A stretch of DNA of 64,000 bases from Mageeibacillus indolicus UPII9-5 (GCF_000025225.2 NC_013895.2:124001-188000), one strand, 5' to 3'; shown: positions 54,095 to 62,426, counted from the stretch's first letter. Translations and numbers: made by a program. The notes: a model not told the origin generated them from the sequence alone.

Positions 54095-55156
54095 ATGGGA
54101 AAAACAATAAAAATACTAGCAGGAGCCTTGACAATGACCATGCTGGCCACGAGCGGGGTGACAGCGTTGGAATACACATCATTCAGCCGCGAGGAAGCGA
54201 AACTGGTAGATCAGCTTTTTGAGGAACAGAATCGCAGCAAGGCGGCTGAGGCGAACGGTGCGAACGGCGCGAACGGCGGCGGAGCGAAAACTGCAGCCGA
54301 CCAAAACGGCATGATTGAGCCGAACGTAATATATAAGTCATTTGCTACGTCGGAGTTTAACCGGAAGCTGAAAAGATACGATGAGGCGCAAAAATCGGTC
54401 GCCCAGGACGCAGACGTGGTCGGTGCGCTCGGCACGGCAAGATGCGTAGCCCAATTTCGCTTGGACGAACTGAATCGCCAAATCTGCGCCACGCGTAAAT
54501 TGATGGAATTGGCGGAAGGGATCAAACGCATCGACACATATCGTTATAAACGTTCGCGTAAAACTAGTGACCCCCAAAAACCGTACCAATTCTACCGCAA
54601 TGATTTTCCGGTGATTACAGATGCGGTGCTCAGTGCAGCGAGAATATACGCGTTTGAAAAAGATGCGCAAGCTCTGGACAAATTGATCAAGACCAACGCA
54701 GAATTGGCGAGCAAAAACCTGAACGAAAAGCCGAAGTACGAGGCGCTTGGCATCGAATACATGGATCGGGTGACCGGGCGCGAGTTGAAAGACAACGTTT
54801 TGGCGATTCGCACCCTGATCGATAAAAAGATCATGACCCCGTTATATCGTGGTCTGGTCGAGAAACTGATGCTCTTTTATGGTAACAAGCAAATCGCGGA
54901 TCACACGGTGGGTGAACTGACTCGGCAAGCCAAGGTCGAGGCGGCCAAGATCCACCTGTTGGAGGCCTTTGCCAAGCAGAAGAAGTTCAGCCTGCGTTCT
55001 TGCCCGTTATGCGACTACGGTGCGAAAGTAACACCTTTAGGCGTCGGGGCAGCGGAATTGGCGGAGAAAATCAAGCAAAAGGATCCGAACAAGGATGATG
55101 TGCCGAACACGGCGGCTGCAGTTGTTGCGGCTCCGGCCAAGCGTTTCGCTAACTGA
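54095..55156 (+). CDS. Secreted helical protein with VPNTAAA C-terminus
   Basis: 353 residues. Signal peptide (MGKTIKILAGALTMTMLATS, cleavage near TAL), an Asn/Gly/Ala spacer with GANGANG, then a largely helical, charged body that I do not recognise. Near the end are a Cys pair (CPLC) and DPNKDDVPNTAAAVVAAPAKRFAN: the shared VPNTAAA motif, followed by a short AVVAAPAKRF tail rather than a full membrane helix. It starts 24 bases after the giant surface gene and is probably its operon partner. The 3' end is repeated as decayed copies directly downstream and again at 58.6 kb. Confidence 0.85.
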   Translation: MGKTIKILAGALTMTMLATSGVTALEYTSFSREEAKLVDQLFEEQNRSKAAEANGANGANGGGAKTAADQNGMIEPNVIYKSFATSEFNRKLKRYDEAQKSVAQDADVVGALGTARCVAQFRLDELNRQICATRKLMELAEGIKRIDTYRYKRSRKTSDPQKPYQFYRNDFPVITDAVLSAARIYAFEKDAQALDKLIKTNAELASKNLNEKPKYEALGIEYMDRVTGRELKDNVLAIRTLIDKKIMTPLYRGLVEKLMLFYGNKQIADHTVGELTRQAKVEAAKIHLLEAFAKQKKFSLRSCPLCDYGAKVTPLGVGAAELAEKIKQKDPNKDDVPNTAAAVVAAPAKRFAN

Positions 55157-55298
55157 GTGCGGCAACCGCGACAGCAGTTGCTGCGGCTGCGGCCAAGCGT
55201 TTCGCAAAATGAGTGTGGCAAACGCGGCTGCGGTCGCTGCGGATCCGGCCAAGCATTTCGCTAAATGAGTGCGGCAACCGCGACAGCAGTTGCTGCGG
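55103..55298 (+). repeat. 56-bp tandem repeat, 3.5 copies, derived from the gene tail
   Basis: Unit 1 is the last 18 codons (PNTAAAVVAAPAKRFAN and stop) of the preceding gene plus GT; units 2 and 3 (55159-55214, 55215-55270) and a half unit follow with about 75-80% match. Since 56 is not a multiple of 3, copies lie in different frames and each retains a TGA at the same place. Confidence 0.85.
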
Positions 55299-55357
55299 AA
55301 AGAAAAATGCCCCCGGCGTTTGATATGTACCCAGAATACTGGACACATATTTATGAA

Positions 55358-56245
55358 CTAGGCTGGACACATGGATGCTATCCTGTATTGTACAGGAGGC
55401 ATCCATTTTGTTTTTGCCTGAATTCTTTTATTATTATAGTAATCTATATATTCTTCAACTGCTTTTGAGAATTCTTCGAAGGAGGAATAATCTTTCTCAT
55501 AGCCGTAATACATCTCATTCTTTAGTCTTCCGAAGAAGGTTTCCATTATACAGTTGTCATAACAATTACCTTTTCGCGACATAGACTGAATGATCCCACG
55601 TTCTTTTAATGTATTTCTAAAATAGGCATACATATACTGCCAACCTTGGTCTGAATGAAATATAAGCCCTTCAACAGATGGGAATTTTTCAAAAGCTCTA
55701 TCCAGCATTCTTGATACCTGCTCAAGATTCGGGCTTGTTGATAAATTATATGAAATGATTTCATTCGTATTCATATCCAGTACTGGAGAGATATAGCATT
55801 TCCCCCATGAAAAATTAAACTGAGAGACATCTGTTGTCCATTTCTGCAATGGTGCTGTTGTACTGAAATCCCTATTTATTATATTATCAGCAATCTTACC
55901 TACTTCGCCCTTATAAGAATGATATTTTTCCTTTGGACGCTTACCAGCTAATCCTGCTTCATGCATAAGGCGTTGAACTCGCTTATGATTTATATGATAT
56001 CCACGATTTAGTAATTCATGATAAATTCTACGAACACCATATCTATGCTTGTTTTTTTCAAATATTTCTCTAATAACAATCAGTAATTCTTCATTGCGAT
56101 CAGCAACTACATCTGATTTGTTAATCTCAAAATAATAAGTTGATTTAGACATGCCAATAGCTTTTAAGAGATATTTTAATTGGTATCCTTTTTCACGGAG
56201 TTCTTTGATGATTGCTGCTTTTTCTCCTTGAGTTGTGCAGCACAT
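55358..56245 (-). CDS. IS3-family transposase OrfB
   Basis: 295 residues. HTH_21-type segment (KNKHRYGVRRIYHELLNRG) then an rve integrase core with the DDE triad: Asp in KWTTDVSQF, Asp in IFHSDQGWQY and Glu in IMETFFGRLKNE. Complete at both ends. Its start overlaps the end of orfA by 70 bases, as usual for IS3 elements, where OrfAB is made by programmed -1 frameshifting. Confidence 0.93.
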   Translation of the reverse strand: MCCTTQGEKAAIIKELREKGYQLKYLLKAIGMSKSTYYFEINKSDVVADRNEELLIVIREIFEKNKHRYGVRRIYHELLNRGYHINHKRVQRLMHEAGLAGKRPKEKYHSYKGEVGKIADNIINRDFSTTAPLQKWTTDVSQFNFSWGKCYISPVLDMNTNEIISYNLSTSPNLEQVSRMLDRAFEKFPSVEGLIFHSDQGWQYMYAYFRNTLKERGIIQSMSRKGNCYDNCIMETFFGRLKNEMYYGYEKDYSSFEEFSKAVEEYIDYYNNKRIQAKTKWMPPVQYRIASMCPA

Positions 56246-56738
56246 TTTTCGTGTCTCAAGGCGATTAATTTTTTTATTGCTTCATTCTCCGTTTTTAAGT
56301 ATTCAGTTTCTGCTCTAAGACGAATTAATTCTTCACGTTCTGATGGGGTTAAATCAGTGGGTTTGGATTTCTTGCTCACGTTTGCTTCCTTCTTACTTTT
56401 TCTGCCTTTTTTGAGATTTAATCCTTCATACCCTTTAACTTTATATGTCTGAACCCATTTAGACAATAATCCACTATCAATTCCTGCACTAATAGCAACA
56501 GATTTTTGTGATTCACCAGCAAGTACACGAGCTACTAACTGATATCTACATTCAGCCGAACGTTCTTTACATGTAGTTGGATGCCGAAGAGAATCAAGAC
56601 CATATATATCTGCAATTCTTGACCATTGTACAATTCTTTTTCTAAAATCTTTTGACTTATACCTTCTGGTGTCTTAATCCACTGACCAGAGCGATATAGT
56701 TCTACAGCATTAAGTTTAAAAGCATAATCGTATTTCAT
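56176..56738 (-). pseudogene. IS3-family OrfA with an internal frameshift
   Basis: The first part reads MKYDYAFKLNAVELYRSGQW then breaks near codon 28; adding one A to the run in TCAAAAGATTTT (about 56650) restores the frame to KRIVQWSRIADIYGLDSLRH and on to LSKWVQTYKVKGYEGL and the coiled-coil REELIRLRAETEYLKTENEA. HTH DNA-binding subunit of the transposase. The break is far from the usual orfA/orfB slippage site, so it looks like damage. Confidence 0.85.
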
Positions 56739-56806
56739 ACAAAACCCTTTTCACTGGTTGTGTCCAGTAAAAGGGGTACATATCAGTTTGTACCGAGTGC
56801 ATTTTC

Positions 56807-57094
56807 TTACTTTCCAAATAAATCGCTGTGCGTTCCTGTTCGGGATAATGTCAAGACGAGCAAATTATTCTCGATGCGATAGACCAATAGCCAATCTGGC
56901 TGAATGTGGCACTCACGATGCCCGACCCAGTTTCCGCTTAAAGCGTGGTCTTTATTCTTTTCTGGAAGTTGTTCGCTGCTTGCCAGTTTGCGAATGATGT
57001 CGTCCAGAAGGTCAATATCAAGATGCCGTTTCATCGCCAGCTTGTAGTCCTTCTTAAATTGATTTGTCCAAACAATGTCTAAATGTTTACTCAT
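56807..57094 (-). CDS. Type II toxin, YafQ/RelE-type mRNA endoribonuclease
   Basis: 95 residues. Basic first helix (FKKDYKLAMKRHLD), core LSGNWVGHRECHIQPDWLLVY and ending LSRTGTHSDLFG, the same layout as the toxin at 9.8 kb (GFHECHIKPDWLLVY, DTGSHTDLF), so a paralogous system. Overlaps its antitoxin by 4 bases. It starts the mobile patch just 21 bases beyond the IS end. Confidence 0.92.
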   Translation of the reverse strand: MSKHLDIVWTNQFKKDYKLAMKRHLDIDLLDDIIRKLASSEQLPEKNKDHALSGNWVGHRECHIQPDWLLVYRIENNLLVLTLSRTGTHSDLFGK

Positions 57095-57366
57095 TCTTTC
57101 AACGCCCGCAATGCTTCCTCTACATCAGCGTAGCGTTTTACAGATGGATCACGGGCAATGCGTTCCGCTTCTAGCATTGCTGCCATCGTTTCCTTGTTCG
57201 GCTGCTCCATGCGAACATCAAAAGGAAAACCGCCGACCCGGAGCGACTGGCGGAGAAACACATTGATAGCGGTAGTAAGGTTGATACCTAATTCACCATA
57301 CATTGCTTCGCACTGTTTCTTAATTTCACTGTCCATACGGACACTGAAATTAGTTGTGGTAGCCAT
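57091..57366 (-). CDS. RelB/DinJ-family antitoxin
   Basis: 91 residues; ATG with AAGGAG upstream preferred over a TTG three codons earlier. Ribbon-helix-helix (FSVRMDSEIKKQCEAMYGEL, then TAINVFLRQSLRVGGFPF) and acidic toxin-wrapping tail (ETMAAMLEAERIARDPS). Similar in plan to the antitoxin at 10.1 kb. A palindrome in its promoter spacer is a probable self-repression operator. Confidence 0.92.
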   Translation of the reverse strand: MATTTNFSVRMDSEIKKQCEAMYGELGINLTTAINVFLRQSLRVGGFPFDVRMEQPNKETMAAMLEAERIARDPSVKRYADVEEALRALKE

Positions 57367-57400
57367 GAATGTCAACTCCTTTTCTAGCTATTGCACTTAT

Positions 57401-57429
57401 ATAATATGTGATGTGCATTGCACAGTCAA
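57401..57429 (-). promoter_or_regulatory. Promoter and operator of the third toxin-antitoxin operon
   Basis: Minus strand -35 TTGACT, 17-base spacer, -10 TATTAT. The spacer holds a perfect palindrome GTGCATTGCAC (57413-57423), with a further TGCAC half-site beyond the -10. Confidence 0.75.
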
Positions 57430-57472
57430 CCTATTAGACTGAAAATTCGCAGAAAAGTCAACAGTTATTTTT

Positions 57473-57688
57473 TTGAGGAACAGCCTATTGAATGTATTTG
57501 AAGCGGTCAAACAGAATAACGAAATTAAAGACAGTGTGCTCGCCAAGAATTATTTGTTTAATAGTCCATCTTATAAGTTTGATAGTACGCCGGAACTGGT
57601 GCTTGCACGAGTGTTGGAGAATGATGGTGATGCACAGAATTGGCTGCGTCCTGCACCAATAGAGTTCAATAACTTTGCAAAAACGTAG
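57473..57688 (+). pseudogene. Fragment resembling the C-terminus of a type III restriction/helicase subunit
   Basis: About 60 residues (VLAKNYLFNSPSYKFDSTP, then ELVLARVLE, NWLRPAPIEFN) look like the end part of a Res-type or DEAD helicase-nuclease protein. No proper start and an abrupt change of reading at IEFN, where the XRE gene sequence begins. Interpreted as an internal piece left by deletion. Family call is from recognition of the motif pattern only. Confidence 0.5.
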
Positions 57689-57950
57689 AATGACACAAAA
57701 AGAACTGGCAGGTCGAATTGGAGTAACCGAAGCAGTTATGTCAAGGTATGTCTCTGGCGATAGAGAGCCAAAGCCTGATGTTCTGGCAAACATCGCCACC
57801 GCACTACACACCACATCGGATTTTCTGCTTGGAATTGAAAACAAAGATTTCAGCCAGCCAAGAATCCGCCGTATGATTGCAAGAAATGCAGCGTCAATGA
57901 CCGAGCAGGAAAAAAAAGAACTTATTAACGCTTTGTTTGGGGAGGAGTAA
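57675..57950 (+). CDS. XRE-family regulator, N-terminus truncated
   Basis: 91 residues from a TTG. HTH_3 domain KELAGRIGVTEAVMSRYVSG and a C-terminal segment ending MTEQEKKELINALFGEE. Relatives carry about ten more residues before RRMTQKELA; here these are replaced by the restriction-gene fragment, so the gene was cut by a deletion. Whether it is expressed is unclear, as no ribosome site precedes the TTG. It would normally pair with the ImmA-like gene downstream. Confidence 0.75.
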   Translation: MQKRRMTQKELAGRIGVTEAVMSRYVSGDREPKPDVLANIATALHTTSDFLLGIENKDFSQPRIRRMIARNAASMTEQEKKELINALFGEE

Positions 57951-57986
57951 TATTGGTGATTTCGTTATCAAACGCACGAACAGTGC

Positions 57987-58457
57987 TTGCTTATGAAAAA
58001 GAGTGAAGATGGTTTTTCTGTAGAAAAGAACATTGGTGAATGGTACATTTACTACAATGACAAAAAGGACTATGGTCGAATCAACAATACCATAATGCAT
58101 GAAATCGGGCATATTGTGTTAGACCACAGTGAGGATAGCGAATTGGCAGAAAAAGAAGTAAAGTTCTTTGCAAAATATGCACTCGTACCTCCTGTACTTG
58201 TCCACAAGCTGAAATTGGATAATCCATACGATATTTCAGACATATTCGATGTAAGTTTTGAGGCGGCTTGTTATGCACATTCTTACTACAAAAAGTGGCT
58301 GCAATATGGTTCTGCTGATTATACAAATTACGAAATCACGCTCTTGAATCTTTTCCAGGATGATGCCCTGTTTGAAGATATCTTATCTCAAAAATGCATT
58401 TGTGGAAAATCGTTCATGGAATTGATTAAAGAAATTCATGTGGAGGAGATTTTCTAA
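57987..58457 (+). CDS. ImmA/IrrE-family metallopeptidase, N-terminus truncated
   Basis: 156 residues from a TTG or 154 from the ATG two codons later. Zn motif HEIGHIVLDH and a downstream FEAACYA segment are the ImmA/IrrE (COG2856) signature. Members cleave or antagonise a partner XRE repressor, and the gene just upstream is XRE. The usual first 40-50 residues are missing: after GGGGAGGAG a short out-of-frame stretch (GDFVIKRTNSACL, stop) looks like the old N-terminus, so a deletion shifted the frame. Likely nonfunctional or a residual fragment. Confidence 0.75.
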   Translation: MLMKKSEDGFSVEKNIGEWYIYYNDKKDYGRINNTIMHEIGHIVLDHSEDSELAEKEVKFFAKYALVPPVLVHKLKLDNPYDISDIFDVSFEAACYAHSYYKKWLQYGSADYTNYEITLLNLFQDDALFEDILSQKCICGKSFMELIKEIHVEEIF

Positions 58458-58470
58458 AGGAGGCGAAATA

Positions 58471-58689
58471 ATGCAAGGAATTACAATGAACGAAATGTGA
58501 GAACTGATTTCGCATTACCATGATGCAGAATTTGAGTACAACGGAACTACTTATGTATTGCAGCCAGAGGTCAAGGATGATAAGACCTATCTTGTGATAA
58601 AGATCAAGCAAAAAGATCCGAACAAGGATGATGTGCCGGACACGGCGGCGGTGTTGGCTGCGGCTCCGGCCAAGCGTTTCGCTAACTAA
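58471..58689 (+). pseudogene. Chimeric ORF: mobile-element small gene joined to a VPNTAAA-type tail
   Basis: The frame reads MQGITMNEM, a TGA, then ELISHYHDAEFEYNGTTYVL and LQPEVKDDKTYLVIK, typical of a small protein found beside XRE/ImmA modules. It then runs directly into KQKDPNKDDVPDTAA and APAKRFAN with stop, the tail of the gene at 54.1 kb. The TGA stands where CGA (Arg) would be expected. So it is both a fusion and a nonsense mutant. AAAGGAGGCG precedes the ATG. Confidence 0.8.
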
Positions 58690-58693
58690 GTGC
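58601..58693 (+). repeat. 93-bp direct repeat of the 3' end of the secreted-protein gene
   Basis: Matches 55068-55160 with about ten mismatches, including the stop codon region. The two copies bracket the 56-bp repeats, IS, toxin-antitoxin, XRE and ImmA genes. The stretch 58694-58917 after it holds no gene. Confidence 0.88.
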
Positions 58694-58917
58694 GCGAGGT
58701 GCAAAGGGATGACCGCCGTTGGCATAAAGAAAGCTGCAGCAGTCGGTTAAAACTAAAACGAGTATTTGCTACGCACAGCCGCTGGTTCCATTCTCTGTAG
58801 CAGTAAATCTAATACTAGATTCCTTGTGCGCCGCTAGCTTAAAGCATTCCTGTGGCCGCATAAAAACGAAAAAAACGGCGTCGTAACAGTCATTTTGCAA
58901 GTTCATCATTTAATATT

Positions 58918-58947
58918 TTCGACACCGGCCTGCATTTATGGTATAAT
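58918..58947 (+). promoter_or_regulatory. Promoter of the cell-wall hydrolase gene
   Basis: -35 TTCGAC, 18-base spacer, extended -10 TGGTATAAT. Confidence 0.65.
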
Positions 58948-58982
58948 CTCGATATCTATTACATAAACGTGGAGGAGCTTTG

Positions 58983-61091
58983 ATGAACAAGATAAAGTCA
59001 GGAATTGCGATGGTTTTGATGTTAGCCATTGTATTACTGCTTGTCCCACAATATACCGCGACTCAGGACGTGGAGGCTTACGAAGCAAGTCCGACTGTCC
59101 AACGACAATTCATAAATGCAATTGCCGGTTCGGCGGTTTCTATTGCTCGTTCACACGGGCTTTTCCCTTCGGTCATGATTGCTCAGGCAATTCTTGAAAG
59201 TGATTGGGGGCGGAGCAAATTATCGCAACCGCCTTACCACAACTTGTTTGGCATTAAAGGTGGTTCTGACGGTGTGATTTTTGACACATTGGAGGACGAT
59301 GGCACCGGAAATTGTTACGGTATTCGTGACTCTTTCCGCCGGTACAATAGCTATTTGGAAAGTTTACGTGATTATGCTGAGCTTTTTAGAAGCACCCCGC
59401 ACCTAACCCGGGTATATGCTCCGTTTGTGAATTCCACTACAGTAGAAGAAGCCTGCGCCGCCTTGACGGGAACTTACGCTACCGATACATCATATGGCCG
59501 CAAACTCATGAACATAATCATCGGCTATAATTTGTTAGTTTATGATGGTGCCGTCAACCGTGCACCGAGTTGGGAAATAAAACCAAAAAATGATATAGTA
59601 TACAGCCATTTTAATTCGGTAAATATACGCCAAGATCACAATACTTCTTCACCAATTCTTATGCGAGCCATGGCGGGTGACGCATTCCGGCGTTTAGGCG
59701 TGACCACAGGCTGGACAATGATTCAAATTGAGGACGGTCGCAAAGCTTATATTGCCAGCGAGTATGTTTCGACTGAAAAACCGACCGATGTTTATGAGCC
59801 GGAGAAAGATGGGTATTTAAGCCGCTCGGCCCCCAAAGATTCAGACGTCACGACAAATCCGAGCAGCCTGGCCAATTCGAACGGAGAGAATACGAACAAC
59901 GGCAATCAGTCGGCAAAAGATAACAAGAATAACCCACCGGCCGAACCGAAAAACTCACCGCCGCCGGAGCCGAAAAACGGTGCGCAAGATCCAGCTAAAG
60001 CCAAACACACAGAAGCAGAAGTAAAGGCAGCGAAGGCAGCTGCCGATAAAGCGATTGCAGAGGGCCCGTCCTCCGCGACGAAATCAGGCGTTCTGGATTC
60101 CCGTACCGCCGGGATCAAACAGGAAACCAAGGTCGATAAGACTAAGTTAGAAAGCTTGTTGGGATCAAATGTGAATCTTCCTTTCGCGTCCGAAGACGTA
60201 AAGAAAGAATACGTTAAAACCATGAAAAAAGCGGTGGCTTTGTATTGGAACCCGAAAGCTACACAGAAAGACATAGACAAGACGGTAGCCGAGTTAAATA
60301 AGCTTAGAGAACGCGCGGAGCAGGAAGATGCAGACGGCCTGAAAGCGGATAATGAGCAATTGCGTGAACTCGTTGATAAAAACACCGGCGTAAAGCTCGT
60401 TTATACCAAATTGGCCATAGACAAAACACCGATCTTTAAAGTTGAGAAGAATCGGCACCTGAGCCTTTCTTCGGTAAACCGACAATTCTTGCGCTCACGC
60501 GGTCAGCGTTGGATTACCTACCAGCTAGAACTGTGTGAAGATGAGCAGGCGGAAGCGGCTATTGCTGCGAAACGTGCTGCCGAAGCTGCTGAAGCCGCAG
60601 CACAAGTGCGGGCTGCCAAACGGCAAGCCCCGTTACCCACTACTGCTGCTCCGGCACCGACTTCTGCCAAACAGGGAAAAGCTAATAATGTGGAAGTAGG
60701 AAATAAAGCTAATAAAGCACTAGCGTTAAAGAGCGAAATACGCTTGCGTTTGCCGATTGACAAGGGCTTCAAAGAGAGCAACATCGAAGTTTACCACTTA
60801 GTGAACGACAGCTTGGAGAAATTAAATGTCAAAGCCGCCAATAACGGTGTTGTGTTGCAGACGTCCGAGTTAGGAACTTATCTACTGGTTGAACGCAATG
60901 TCCGCTTGGCGGAGATTAAGGAAAACAATGTTGTTGCAGCAGTCAGTGGCGATGATCTCGGTGTAGTTTCGGCACCTCACCTGAAAAGATTGTACGGCTT
61001 TGAACTGGTCGTTATAATTTTAGTACTTGCACTTGGTGCTTTGGCACGGTATACTTATAGACGTTTCGCTGCAGAAGATAAGGGCCCGTAG
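58983..61091 (+). CDS. Cell-wall hydrolase: GH73 glucosaminidase with SH3 and C-terminal membrane segment
   Basis: 702 residues; ATG after GGAGGAGC. Signal peptide (GIAMVLMLAIVLLLVPQ), GH73 domain at about 40-195 with catalytic Glu in AQAILESDWGRSKL and HNLFGIKG, SH3-like domain about 205-265 (SVNIRQDHNTSSPIL), a Pro/Asn linker, a FIVAR-like helical bundle about 395-445, an Ala-rich coiled segment, a C-terminal beta domain, and a final membrane helix (LVVIILVLALGALARY) with basic tail. It trims peptidoglycan at the cell surface. The stop codon lies inside tRNA-Ala. Confidence 0.9.
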   Translation: MNKIKSGIAMVLMLAIVLLLVPQYTATQDVEAYEASPTVQRQFINAIAGSAVSIARSHGLFPSVMIAQAILESDWGRSKLSQPPYHNLFGIKGGSDGVIFDTLEDDGTGNCYGIRDSFRRYNSYLESLRDYAELFRSTPHLTRVYAPFVNSTTVEEACAALTGTYATDTSYGRKLMNIIIGYNLLVYDGAVNRAPSWEIKPKNDIVYSHFNSVNIRQDHNTSSPILMRAMAGDAFRRLGVTTGWTMIQIEDGRKAYIASEYVSTEKPTDVYEPEKDGYLSRSAPKDSDVTTNPSSLANSNGENTNNGNQSAKDNKNNPPAEPKNSPPPEPKNGAQDPAKAKHTEAEVKAAKAAADKAIAEGPSSATKSGVLDSRTAGIKQETKVDKTKLESLLGSNVNLPFASEDVKKEYVKTMKKAVALYWNPKATQKDIDKTVAELNKLRERAEQEDADGLKADNEQLRELVDKNTGVKLVYTKLAIDKTPIFKVEKNRHLSLSSVNRQFLRSRGQRWITYQLELCEDEQAEAAIAAKRAAEAAEAAAQVRAAKRQAPLPTTAAPAPTSAKQGKANNVEVGNKANKALALKSEIRLRLPIDKGFKESNIEVYHLVNDSLEKLNVKAANNGVVLQTSELGTYLLVERNVRLAEIKENNVVAAVSGDDLGVVSAPHLKRLYGFELVVIILVLALGALARYTYRRFAAEDKGP

Positions 61092-61157
61092 CTCAGTTGG
61101 GAGAGCGCTGCGTTCGCAACGCAGAGGTCAAGAGTTCGATCCTCTCCGGGTCCACCA
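61082..61157 (+). tRNA. tRNA-Ala (anticodon CGC)
   Basis: Cloverleaf with acceptor GGGCCCG / CGGGTCC including the G3-U70 pair that marks alanine tRNAs, anticodon stem CTGCG / CGCAG with loop TTCGCAA, TTCGATC T-loop and encoded CCA. The first ten bases are also the last codons and stop of the hydrolase gene. One T-stem end pair is mismatched. Confidence 0.94.
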
Positions 61158-61163
61158 TAGCGC

Positions 61164-61206
61164 AAAATCCGAGTCTTTACCGTTTGGTAGGGATTCGGAT
61201 TTTTTC
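61164..61206 (+). terminator. Terminator after tRNA-Ala
   Basis: AAATCCGA / TCGGATTT stem with an extended loop, followed by T6. Confidence 0.85.
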
Positions 61207-61320
61207 TGTGAATGATTCATGGCGCGTGGATATTTGCGGTAGAATTGGTTAGAGCGGTAAATTTAACGCGGTTATGTGGTAAAATAGAAGCAATTATTTT
61301 TTCATAGAAAAGAGATGCAT

Positions 61321-62328
61321 ATGAAAACTTCGTTTATTCCGGCTCATTACCAATCCACACTTACGTTGTATGAAACGCAAGCGGCGATCAGCTTGATCAA
61401 ATTCAATTTTGAAGAGAATTTTGCCCGTGCCCTTAATTTGCGCCGAGTTTCCGCTCCTTTATTTGTCGATCCGGCCTCGGGTTTGAACGATGATTTAAAC
61501 GGAGTTGAACGTCCGGTAACTTTCGATATTCCGGCAGCAGAAGCAACTGGCGCGGTTGTGCATTCTTTAGCTAAATGGAAACGTCTGGCACTGTATCGCT
61601 ACGGTTTTAAGCCCGGCAAGGGTTTATACACCGATATGAACGCGATTCGGCGCGACGAAGAATTGGACAATTTGCACTCGGTATACGTTGATCAATGGGA
61701 CTGGGAAAAAGTAATTACCCCCGAAACTCGTAATATAGATTATTTGAAGGCAGTGGTAAGAGCGATTGTGACGGCGATCATTCGTACCAAAGAAGCACTT
61801 GAAGTTCGCTATCCGCAAAATATCTGCAAAATTGAGCAGGAAGTAAAATTTATCACAGCAGAGGAACTGCTGCAAATGTATCCCGACATGCCGCCTAAAG
61901 ACAGGGAGAATGCCATAGTCCGAAAGTATAAAACGGTGTTCATCATCGGCATCGGCGATCGTCTAAGTGACGGCAAGCCACATGACGGAAGAGCCCCTGA
62001 CTATGATGATTGGCAACTCAACGGTGACTTGCTGCTTTATCATGAACCTTTGGACATTGCTTTGGAGATAAGCTCGATGGGAATTCGTGTCACGCCCCAG
62101 AGTCTGCATCGGCAACTTACACAAGCAGGCTGCCTTGAACGCTTGAATTTGCCCTTCCACACTAAACTGATGGATGGTATTTTACCGCTGACAATGGGCG
62201 GTGGTATCGGTCAGTCTCGTTTATGTATGTTCCTTTTGCAGAAAGCCCACATCGGAGAAGTTCAATGTTCGCTATGGGATAAGACGACATTGCGAGTATG
62301 CGAAGAAGCAGGCGTTCAGCTGTTTTAG
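61321..62328 (+). CDS. asnA: Aspartate-ammonia ligase (asparagine synthetase A)
   Basis: 335 residues, close to the 330 of the Escherichia coli enzyme. The second ATG (MKTSFIPAHY) is preferred for spacing from AAAGAG; the first lies two codons earlier. Class II aminoacyl-tRNA-synthetase fold with VVHSLAKWKR, LHSVYVDQWDWE, ELQLNGD-like DWQLNGDLLLY and the motif-3 GGGIGQSRLCMF. It makes asparagine from aspartate, ammonia and ATP. An extended -10 (TGGTAAAAT near 61285) lies upstream. Confidence 0.95.
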   Translation: MKTSFIPAHYQSTLTLYETQAAISLIKFNFEENFARALNLRRVSAPLFVDPASGLNDDLNGVERPVTFDIPAAEATGAVVHSLAKWKRLALYRYGFKPGKGLYTDMNAIRRDEELDNLHSVYVDQWDWEKVITPETRNIDYLKAVVRAIVTAIIRTKEALEVRYPQNICKIEQEVKFITAEELLQMYPDMPPKDRENAIVRKYKTVFIIGIGDRLSDGKPHDGRAPDYDDWQLNGDLLLYHEPLDIALEISSMGIRVTPQSLHRQLTQAGCLERLNLPFHTKLMDGILPLTMGGGIGQSRLCMFLLQKAHIGEVQCSLWDKTTLRVCEEAGVQLF

Positions 62329-62378
62329 CTGTTGCGACGGGAAACCTACCGGGGAGTTCAGACCTGGCGGCCGAGCCT

Positions 62379-62418
62379 AAGCCAACGGCAACAACGGCAG
62401 CAACGGCAACAACGGAGG
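62379..62418 (+). repeat. CAACGG microsatellite-like repeat leading into a ribosome site
   Basis: CAACGGCAA/CAACGGCAG units repeat four to five times, and the last one forms the GGAGG of the next gene. Confidence 0.6.
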
Positions 62419-62426
62419 TGTAGAGG

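Larger units (their letters stand above)
55321..56785 (-). mobile_element. IS3-family (IS150-like) insertion sequence, complete
   Basis: 1465 bp with imperfect inverted ends TGATATGTACCC / GGGTACATATCA extending to TACTGGACACA-like inner parts, and a 3-bp target duplication GTT on both sides. It encodes orfA and orfB on the minus strand. An internally deleted copy of the same element lies at 31.3 kb. The orfA frameshift suggests it is now immobile on its own. Confidence 0.88.

Noticed and set aside
55103-55298. CRISPR array
   Set aside because: 56-bp units have no unique spacers and derive from a gene end.
58471-58500. TGA read as selenocysteine or tryptophan in the chimeric ORF
   Set aside because: No selenocysteine hairpin was apparent, TGA ends several intact genes here, and a CGA-to-TGA change explains it simply.
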